Positions 1-3,524 of a DNA stretch of 5,761 nt are shown here, in pieces. Position 1 is the first letter of the stretch. Every line of letters starts with the position of its first letter. The notes under the pieces were generated by a model, which searched no databases, had not been told where the DNA came from, and was given only the letters and a program-made list of their open reading frames with translations. The DNA comes from CAYIGN01 sp964363055 (GTDB lineage Bacteria; Patescibacteriota; Minisyncoccia; Sungbacterales; HO2-52-23): positions 1-5,761 of the forward strand of contig CAYIGN010000049.1 in assembly GCA_964363055.1 (NCBI GenBank), written 5' to 3'. Made by a program: the position numbers and the translations under genes.

Positions 1-41
1 CTCGGTGTAAACGAGACGCTCTGCCACTGAGCTAAGCGCCC
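1..41 (-). tRNA. tRNA-Val (anticodon TAC), 3' part outside the window
   Basis: Read on the minus strand, the sequence gives acceptor strand GGGCGCT, TA at positions 8-9, D stem GCTC/GAGC, then anticodon stem TCTCG, loop TTTACAC and the start of the closing strand CGAG. The anticodon in this loop is TAC, so the tRNA reads valine codons. The T arm and 3' acceptor strand lie beyond the left edge. The upstream protein gene runs into this tRNA: its TAG stop codon is made of tRNA bases 8-10 (positions 34-32). The identity call is firm for the part seen; folding of the missing half cannot be judged. Confidence 0.9.
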
Positions 42-410
42 ATGTTGTTTTTGTTCCTCGCGGCGTAGTTGAATGCGAGGAAGTAATTGTTGAGTGAATC
101 GGGCGTGACATTGTACTGATTCTCCCCCACAAAGTAATCGCATAGCACCTCGCGCAGCCGTGTGAGTTCCTTGAGGCGCCTGTGCCAGCGCGGATCAGTG
201 ATCGTAAGATCCAGAAGTTCCAGAGCTCGGATGAATGCCGATTCCGTCGAGCGGGGGCCTTGCCGCGCCCCCCCCCCCACCCCCCCCCCCCCATACCCTN
301 NNNNNNNNNTCCGCGCGCGCCGCGACTTCGCTTCCAGTGTGTGCTAATTGCTCCGCCAGCGAAAAAGTGAACCATCTCCCGGCCGCAAGTTCTTTGTGGA
401 TAAAGCCCAT
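32..410 (-). CDS. Small conserved CPR-type protein (starts MGFIHKEL), broken by an assembly gap
   Basis: Two half-genes flank the 10-N gap at 300-309. The upstream half starts at ATG 410 and reads MGFIHKELAAGRWF, then SLAEQLAHTGSEV. The downstream half reads SAFIRALELLDLTI, then LREVLCDY and FLAFNYAARNKNNMGA before the stop. I recognise these as the N- and C-terminal parts of one helical protein of roughly 110-130 residues common in Patescibacteria; its function is unknown to me. The halves are in different frames here, but the gap length is arbitrary and the flanking poly-C tract (268-292) is suspect, so a real frameshift is not shown. Its ATG lies one base after the TAA of the DUF5674 gene, implying coupled translation. 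The final TAG is formed by bases 8-10 of tRNA-Val(TAC), so the last codons overlap that tRNA. Family recognition comes from memory of similar proteins. Confidence 0.72.
300..309. other. Assembly gap (10 N) beside a poly-C tract
   Basis: Ten Ns of placeholder length sit inside the MGFIHKEL gene. The left flank is C11-A-C13 (268-292) and the right flank is a CG-alternating stretch. The tract would encode poly-glycine on the gene's strand, which does not fit the protein family, so the sequence bordering the gap is doubtful. Confidence 0.95.
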
Positions 411-411
411 A

Positions 412-750
412 TTAATCTACCAATGAATCAACCACTTCTCTAATTTTTTGCTGTGCTGCCGGATCATCCACTCCTCTGGTTCGGTTTCCAAATGATGGTC
501 GGAGATTTATCATTGAATCAAACTCTATCCACTCCTCGCCGGTTCTATCAGGATAGATATTTATACCCCATATATCCCTCTGTAGGGAACCGTCTTCCAG
601 GAGTAGCGCTTCTTCATCAGAATGGAGTTCTCCGCCGACTGCCATGATGCGCCGCTCCACATCCACGACCGCCTTTACGAAATCGCCGAATTGTTTTTCG
701 GCAATGGCTTTCAGTTCCTGACGCGAAATTTTTTCGGTGACGATTGTCAT
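412..750 (-). CDS. DUF5674 family protein
   Basis: This 112-residue protein matches the DUF5674 family as I know it from Patescibacteria. Typical blocks are MTIVTEKISRQELKAIAE at the N-terminus, FGDFVKAVVDVERRIMAVGG (about residues 21-40), ELHSDEEALLLEDGS (41-55), WGINIYPD (61-68) and EFDSMINLRPS-GNR-RGVDD (77-96). The length is normal and the gene is intact. The biochemical role is unknown; the protein looks cytosolic, with no signal peptide or membrane segment. Its ATG lies one base downstream of the discriminator A of the preceding tRNA-Val(GAC), so there is no room for a Shine-Dalgarno site outside the tRNA. Its TAA is followed after one base by the ATG of the MGFIHKEL gene. The two genes and the flanking valine tRNAs are therefore very probably one transcript. 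Confidence 0.9.
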   Translation of the reverse strand: MTIVTEKISRQELKAIAEKQFGDFVKAVVDVERRIMAVGGELHSDEEALLLEDGSLQRDIWGINIYPDRTGEEWIEFDSMINLRPSFGNRTRGVDDPAAQQKIREVVDSLVD

Positions 751-751
751 G

Positions 752-802
752 TGGGCTCGTCCAGACTCGAACTGGAGACCTCTACGATGTCAACGTAGCG
801 CT
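752..802 (-). tRNA. tRNA-Val (anticodon GAC), 3' portion after gap
   Basis: Downstream of the gap on the minus strand come the end of a D stem (AGC), G, anticodon stem CTACG, loop TTGACAT, CGTAG, variable loop AGGTC, T stem TCCAG, T loop TTCGAGT, CTGGA, acceptor strand CGAGCCC and discriminator A. The anticodon is GAC (valine). No CCA is encoded. The acceptor strand pairs exactly with the GGGCTCG found upstream of the gap. However, this part has its own full anticodon arm, different from the one upstream, so it belongs to a second tRNA-Val(GAC) copy or to another allele. Confidence 0.85.
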
Positions 803-812
803 NNNNNNNNNN
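803..812. other. Assembly gap (10 N) between two tRNA-Val(GAC) parts
   Basis: Ten Ns lie exactly where one tRNA-Val(GAC) would continue into its T arm and where another begins in its D stem. The true length is unknown. A tandem array of near-identical tRNAs is a natural cause of an assembly break here. Confidence 0.95.
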
Positions 813-861
813 GACCTTTCGCATGTCAAGCGAACGCTCTAACCAACTGAGCTACGAGCCC
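813..861 (-). tRNA. tRNA-Val (anticodon GAC), 5' portion before gap
   Basis: On the minus strand the order is acceptor GGGCTCG, TA, D arm GCTC-loop-GAGC with AGTTGGTTA in the loop, G, anticodon stem TTCGC, loop TTGACAT, GCGAA, variable loop AGGTC, then the gap. The anticodon is GAC (valine). The anticodon stem differs from that of the copy on the other side of the gap (CTACG/CGTAG), while loop and variable region are identical. The Nudix gene ends inside this tRNA: its TAG is bases 8-10 (854-852). Confidence 0.88.
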
Positions 862-1325
862 ATCTTTAATTCTTCCAGCGCGCGGAGCGCATAGAAACGG
901 ATGGTATCGCTGATGCCCTCTTCGTTGCGTTCCAGCTCCTCCCGCGCGAACCATTTTATGTCTTCGCTTTTCTCGTGATTGTCCGGCATGACCACCTTAT
1001 CGGTATGCGCTCTAGCAAAGTAGGTAAGTGTGATGTGTTCGTGAGTATCAAGCACTCTGTGCCGGTTTAAGAACCTTGGGGCGATCAACTCACGATAATC
1101 CGCGCTCTCGTGTTGAAAAGGTCGGTTGTCTTCTAACTTGACATCCAGGCCCACCTCTTCTTTCACTTCCCGCACCGCGGCTTCATTCGGGTCCTCGTCC
1201 AATTCAATGTGTCCGCCCACTGAGAGCCATTTCTTATACTTATCATGTATCCTCAGCAGCACCGTATTTTTATAGACCACAAAAATCTCTACCGTAAAAT
1301 CAATTTTGTCGTGGAGGTGGGGCAT
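852..1325 (-). CDS. Nudix hydrolase domain protein
   Basis: The 157-residue protein has a complete Nudix box, GX5EX7REUXEEXGU, from G38 to L60: GHIELDE at its start and REVKEEVGL at its end, holding the glutamates that bind the catalytic metal. Nudix enzymes hydrolyse nucleoside diphosphates linked to another group. The substrate cannot be told from sequence, though the long insert after the box (RPFQHESADYRELIAPRFLNRHR) and HEHITLTYFARA are typical of CPR Nudix proteins. The start MPHLHDKIDFTVE fits the usual N-terminus; no clear Shine-Dalgarno precedes it. The end is unusual: the last residues MGS and the TAG stop are encoded by the first ten bases of tRNA-Val(GAC). It lies 47 bases downstream of the VTT gene and may also have its own promoter there. 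Confidence 0.92.
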   Translation of the reverse strand: MPHLHDKIDFTVEIFVVYKNTVLLRIHDKYKKWLSVGGHIELDEDPNEAAVREVKEEVGLDVKLEDNRPFQHESADYRELIAPRFLNRHRVLDTHEHITLTYFARAHTDKVVMPDNHEKSEDIKWFAREELERNEEGISDTIRFYALRALEELKMGS

Positions 1326-1348
1326 ATGTGGCTCGTCTTACAGTGCCC

Positions 1349-1376
1349 AGTGTACATGCTTCTATGAGATGTTCAA
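1349..1376 (-). promoter_or_regulatory. Candidate promoter for the Nudix / tRNA-Val unit
   Basis: On the minus strand TTGAAC (1376-1371), a 16-base spacer and TACACT (1354-1349) resemble a -35/-10 pair. Initiation would fall near 1342, about 17 bases before the Nudix ATG. The -35 overlaps the VTT stop codon. Both hexamers deviate from consensus, so this is tentative. Confidence 0.35.
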
Positions 1377-2008
1377 TACGTCCGTTTTTTAGCGACGGCG
1401 AGGAGCAGAAGTAGTACTCCTCCGCCAAAAAGGGTGAGATAGATGCTATAGCGTATCGCAAGGCCTCCAAAGTAGAAAAAAGCTATATGGATTGGGGCAT
1501 CAATCAGGAGGATTGCCGCAAGAAATATGCGGAAGGGGATTTTGGTAAGACCTGCGGCGTATGCTACAACGTCAAAGGCGGCCTGTGAAAAAATTCGGAA
1601 CGCGACAAATGTCCAGAATTGTTTGCGTCGCGACACCGCATCCTGCCATTCGTGGATCTTTTTGAGCGGTGCCACGTATGCGACCACTTGCTCGCGGAAT
1701 CTACGCGCGATGAAGAATGCGCATACCACTCCTATCTCGGATCCGATAAAGTTATACAGCGCCGCTTTCCACCAGGGGAGGAATGTTAAACTCGCAATCG
1801 CGATCGGCGCGCCGGGCAGCGGAGCGAAGAGCGCGGTAAAAAATTTGGATACGACGATGACAAGCGGCGCCGCATAGGGATATTTTCCGATGATTTTCTC
1901 CACAAAACCGAACGTGTCAGTCGAGAACAGGGGAAACAGAAAAAGAGCGGTGACGACTATGCCTCCGGCTAGCCAGAGGACTACACGTTTATCTTTGAGC
2001 GCATTCAT
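1373..2008 (-). CDS. VTT/DedA-type (TVP38/TMEM64) membrane protein
   Basis: From ATG 2008 the product has 211 residues. Hydrophobic segments lie near residues 9-27, 46-72, 86-102, 133-152, 158-180 and 190-206. The VTT core is recognisable from FAPLPGAPIAIASL (about 61-74) through NFIGSEIGVVCAFFIARRF (86-104) to FRIFSQAAFDVVAYAAGLT (138-156). VTT/DedA proteins sit in the cytoplasmic membrane, and several are lipid scramblases or flippases; the substrate here is unknown. A longer reading from 2071 adds 21 residues but overlaps the upstream gene by 67 bases. I prefer 2008 because its ATG overlaps the upstream TGA as ATGA, a usual sign of translational coupling, and a GAGG lies just upstream (2015-2012). 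The C-terminus ends in a basic tail, KKRTY. Confidence 0.88.
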   Translation of the reverse strand: MNALKDKRVVLWLAGGIVVTALFLFPLFSTDTFGFVEKIIGKYPYAAPLVIVVSKFFTALFAPLPGAPIAIASLTFLPWWKAALYNFIGSEIGVVCAFFIARRFREQVVAYVAPLKKIHEWQDAVSRRKQFWTFVAFRIFSQAAFDVVAYAAGLTKIPFRIFLAAILLIDAPIHIAFFYFGGLAIRYSIYLTLFGGGVLLLLLAVAKKRTY

Positions 2009-2229
2009 TTTCCTCGTATGAATGCCCAGAGATGTCCTAACATTCCTACGCCGAGCATAACTATTCCCCACAGGAGCAAGTCGTCTCTCGCAATCATGAT
2101 GCCGATCCCCACGCCCACACAGACGTGGATAAAATCGGTAAATGCGGTATGGCGCTTGAAGTAGCCGTAGAGACGCCGTATTCCGCCTCCGATCAAAGGA
2201 AGATGATAGAATTGTTCGTCTATGCCCAC
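2005..2229 (-). CDS. Small two-helix membrane protein, unknown function
   Basis: The 74-residue product starts with GTG at 2229 and ends with a TGA that overlaps the VTT start codon (ATGA). Residues about 32-47 (DFIHVCVGVGIGIMIA) and 51-70 (starting LLLWGIVMLGVGML) are glycine-rich hydrophobic segments separated by a short RDD turn, suggesting a helical hairpin in the membrane. A basic stretch IRRLYGYFKRH precedes the first segment. I do not recognise the family. Tight coupling to the VTT gene suggests the two act together or need matched expression. No alternative ATG/GTG/TTG start exists upstream before an in-frame TAA, and there is no Shine-Dalgarno site. A TATAAA lies only three bases before the GTG, so the exact start of transcript and protein is uncertain. 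Confidence 0.7.
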   Translation of the reverse strand: MGIDEQFYHLPLIGGGIRRLYGYFKRHTAFTDFIHVCVGVGIGIMIARDDLLLWGIVMLGVGMLGHLWAFIRGK

Positions 2230-2232
2230 AGC

Positions 2233-2254
2233 TTTATAGGGGTTATTTAATAAC
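2233..2254 (-). promoter_or_regulatory. AT-rich inverted repeat and TATAAA upstream of the 74-residue gene
   Basis: A 13-base inverted repeat, GTTATT and AATAAC around one central base (2242-2254), lies directly upstream of TATAAA on the minus strand (2238-2233). It could be an operator over a -10 region. The TATAAA is too close to the GTG (3 bases) to be a comfortable -10 for that start, and no good -35 is seen at 16-18 bases. Confidence 0.25.
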
Positions 2255-2289
2255 AGATGTTAATTTCTTAATTTATGTGATGATGCTTT

Positions 2290-2347
2290 CGGTTCCATCG
2301 GGGATCAAACCCGTATTGCCGGAGTTGCCCCGTCACCTAATTTGGAC
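2290..2347 (-). pseudogene. Decayed tRNA-Glu-like sequence (3' half recognisable)
   Basis: On the minus strand there is a tRNA-like 3' half: T-stem CGGG, T loop TTTGATC, CCCG, acceptor strand TGGAACC and discriminator G (2290). A GTC...GAC D-stem-like pair lies upstream (2347-2332), as in tRNA-Glu. No matching 5' acceptor strand GGTTCCA is present, there is no 7-base anticodon loop, and the T loop has T where C56 is expected. The discriminator G and the following AAAG are shared with the intact tRNA-Glu just upstream, suggesting a degenerate tandem copy. A collapsed assembly of two tRNAs could look the same. Confidence 0.45.
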
Positions 2348-2354
2348 TGCCTTT

Positions 2355-2429
2355 CGGCCTCACCGGGATTCGAACCCGGGTACCAAGCTTGAAAAGCTCG
2401 TGTCCTAGACCTGACTAGACGATGAGGCC
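2355..2429 (-). tRNA. tRNA-Glu (anticodon TTC)
   Basis: This is a complete 75-base tRNA on the minus strand: acceptor GGCCTCA paired with TGAGGCC, D arm starting GTCTAG and closing with GGAC, anticodon stem CGAGC/GCTTG with loop TTTTCAA, T stem CCGGG/CCCGG with loop TTCGAAT, and discriminator G. The anticodon TTC and the tRNA-Glu-like D arm agree on glutamate. CCA is not encoded. In organisms with GatCAB, as gatB here implies, glutamyl-tRNA is the donor form for making Gln-tRNA, but this tRNA itself is the ordinary glutamate one. Confidence 0.95.
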
Positions 2430-2444
2430 ATAATGTTTTTGTCC

Positions 2445-2474
2445 AAACCGGGTGCGGGGTTGAATGCCCGGTTT
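2445..2474. repeat. Inverted repeat AAACCGGG / CCCGGTTT
   Basis: A perfect 8-base inverted repeat (2445-2452 and 2467-2474) with a 14-base loop lies 16 bases upstream of tRNA-Glu. It lacks an adjacent long T run on either strand, so it is not a typical terminator. Confidence 0.6.
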
Positions 2475-2475
2475 C

Positions 2476-2639
2476 CGTTTCGCCCCCTCAGCAAAACCCC
2501 GGGCGATTTTTGACGCTCGCCGCGGAGGGCTCGCTAAACTTTCGCTCCTCGCGAAAGCCCGGGGAACGCTTCTATTTGACGCTCGCTTCGCTCGCGGATC
2601 AGAGGAAGCGATCCCGCGAAACGCAGTGCGTTTCGCCCC
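2476..2639. repeat. Cluster of direct and inverted repeats
   Basis: Direct repeats seen are CGTTTCGCCCC at 2476-2486 and 2629-2639, and TTTGACGCTCGC at 2509-2520 and 2575-2586. Inverted repeats are CCCCGGGC/GCCCGGGG (2497-2504, 2557-2564), CTTTCGC/GCGAAAG (2539-2545, 2551-2557) and TCGCGGATC with GATCCCGCGA, one bulged base (2592-2600, 2610-2619). The words are reused, which suggests internal duplication of a palindromic element or a structured RNA. No known family is recognised. Confidence 0.55.
2617..2635. repeat. Perfect hairpin CGAAACGC-AGT-GCGTTTCG
   Basis: Eight perfect base pairs enclose a three-base loop. No T run follows on either strand, so this is not a canonical terminator. Confidence 0.65.
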
Positions 2640-2665
2640 GCCGAAGCCAAGCAGTTGGCTTCGGC
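2640..2665. repeat. Perfect 11-bp hairpin with GCAG loop
   Basis: GCCGAAGCCAA (2640-2650) pairs fully with 2655-2665 around the loop GCAG. It is the longest perfect stem in the window. It marks the right end of the hairpin cluster and is followed by CCTATTAG rather than a T run. Confidence 0.7.
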
Positions 2666-2733
2666 CCTATTAGAAGATGGCGGCACTATTTAGAGTATGT
2701 ACGAAATTGTGACGAAAATCAATCGTATGTCAT

Positions 2734-2762
2734 TTGCGTTTTCTCATCAGAGGGTATATATC
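2734..2762 (+). promoter_or_regulatory. Candidate promoter of the LysM gene
   Basis: TTGCGT (2734-2739) and TATATC (2757-2762) are 17 bases apart, giving a plausible -35/-10 pair about 60 bases before the ATG. TATATA at 2755-2760 with a 15-base spacer is an alternative. The -10 lies within the inverted repeat 2757-2770. Confidence 0.4.
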
Positions 2763-2806
2763 TTGATATAAGAAGTATCGGGGTTCTTTGGACAACCTGC
2801 GTAAAA

Positions 2807-2813
2807 AGGGGGG
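2807..2813 (+). promoter_or_regulatory. Ribosome binding site AGGGGGG of the LysM gene
   Basis: A purine-rich AGGGGGG lies six bases before the ATG at 2820 and supports that start over the in-frame ATG at residue 17. It is the clearest Shine-Dalgarno-like site in the window. Confidence 0.5.
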
Positions 2814-2819
2814 TGCGGT

Positions 2820-3437
2820 ATGGCGCGCAGCGGTGCAGAGATAATAGCGCGAAAAATTTTGTGGCGTATGGCGGTCATCGCGACCGTCGCGATGACCGCT
2901 CTGTTTGCACTCTTTTCTTTCGGCGCCGAGGCGCATCAGCCGCTGTCGAAGATTTTGGTAGAAACGACGCTTCTGCCGGTAAAGGAGTGCAGGAGGGGGC
3001 AGCCGCCCGAATGCATCATTCATACGATTCAGCGCGGCGAGAAGTCGCTTGCATCCATAGGCCGCGCATACGGCGTCTCGGTCGCGCGGGTACGCGCTCT
3101 CAACCCGCGGTTAAAGCGTCGCCTGCGTCCCGGAGATGAAGTTGTCCTCCCGCTGACGACTCTTGAGGAGAAAATCATCAATGAGCTGCAGCGGGAGAAT
3201 GAGGCGACGGGCGAGTGGGCCGAGACCATCAATGAAGCCAATAAGGTGCTTGCCCGGCGGGTGCGGGAGCTGGAGCGGAATCTTCTCCGTTCGTTCGAAG
3301 TCAGGGCTGCGCTGGTATTTGAAAAATGGGTGTTCGAGCGTGAGCTTGCGAATGCCCGCGACGTGATCCGGCTTTTGCGTGTACCCGCTTCTCGATCTGG
3401 CGGATTATCGCCGCCGTGCCTAGAGACCGGTGATTAG
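2820..3437 (+). CDS. Exported LysM domain / coiled-coil protein
   Basis: The product has 205 residues. A basic N-terminus (RKILWR) is followed by a hydrophobic stretch at 17-33 and an AEA motif at 36-38, consistent with a Sec signal peptide cut before H39, or with an uncleaved anchor. Residues about 67-111 look like a LysM domain: HTIQRGEKSLASIGRAYGV, then LNPRLK and RPGDEVVLP. LysM domains bind N-acetylglucosamine polymers such as peptidoglycan. Residues about 115-187 are strongly charged, alanine/leucine-rich and predicted helical, probably a coiled coil. Two cysteines, C57 and C65, flank CRRGQPPEC just before LysM and could form a disulfide outside the cell. The last 18 residues (VPASRSGGLSPP...) look unstructured. 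No catalytic domain is visible, so a structural or wall-binding role is an inference. The gene stands alone between its own promoter and a strong terminator. Confidence 0.82.
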   Translation: MARSGAEIIARKILWRMAVIATVAMTALFALFSFGAEAHQPLSKILVETTLLPVKECRRGQPPECIIHTIQRGEKSLASIGRAYGVSVARVRALNPRLKRRLRPGDEVVLPLTTLEEKIINELQRENEATGEWAETINEANKVLARRVRELERNLLRSFEVRAALVFEKWVFERELANARDVIRLLRVPASRSGGLSPPCLETGD

Positions 3438-3471
3438 AATTTGTCGGCGGATGCGATCTGTATGTTTCTAT

Positions 3472-3495
3472 GCGCCCCCTTGGGGGCGCTTTTTT
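3472..3495 (+). terminator. Rho-independent terminator after the LysM gene
   Basis: GCGCCCCC (3472-3479) pairs with GGGGGCGC (3482-3489) around TT and is followed at once by six Ts. The stem is GC-only and the T run is adjacent, so this is a textbook intrinsic terminator. It starts 34 bases after the LysM stop and isolates gatB from upstream transcription. Confidence 0.9.
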
Positions 3496-3509
3496 CATGC
3501 GGTGAAATA

Positions 3510-3518
3510 TGCTACATT
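3510..3518 (+). promoter_or_regulatory. Candidate extended -10 of gatB, leaderless
   Basis: TGC followed by TACATT (3513-3518) lies six bases before the gatB ATG, placing the expected first transcribed base at or next to the start codon. No -35 is seen: the terminator's T run occupies that place. The absence of any Shine-Dalgarno site supports a leaderless transcript. Confidence 0.35.
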
Positions 3519-3524
3519 CTGGAT

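Larger units (their letters stand above)
2430..2819. other. Divergent intergenic region, 390 bases
   Basis: This stretch separates the leftward tRNA-Glu from the rightward LysM gene. Open frames crossing it show no recognisable protein and are disrupted by hairpins, so I call no gene. Positions 2445-2665 are a GC-rich cluster of inverted and direct repeats. Positions 2666-2819 are more AT-rich and hold the likely LysM promoter and ribosome binding site, plus a small inverted repeat TATATC-TT-GATATA (2757-2770) overlapping the proposed -10. No convincing promoter for tRNA-Glu was found. Confidence 0.7.

Noticed and set aside
195..410. Reading through the Ns and poly-C tract as a 71-residue protein
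   Set aside because: The part beyond the gap is poly-glycine in the wrong frame; the conserved C-terminal half is found in another frame and the gap length is arbitrary.
2009..2071. N-terminal extension of the VTT protein to 232 residues
   Set aside because: It would overlap the 74-residue gene by 67 bases and adds a basic, non-family-like leader, whereas the ATG at 2008 gives an ATGA coupling overlap.
2510..3139. Long open frame crossing the intergenic region into the LysM gene
   Set aside because: It runs through the hairpin cluster, has an arginine-rich composition without any recognisable motif, and overlaps the LysM gene in another frame; that gene has a signal peptide and ribosome binding site.
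3441..3524. Upstream start for gatB adding 28 residues
   Set aside because: The extension translates the terminator hairpin and T run, and GatB proteins begin at about MRYEAVIGLEIH.
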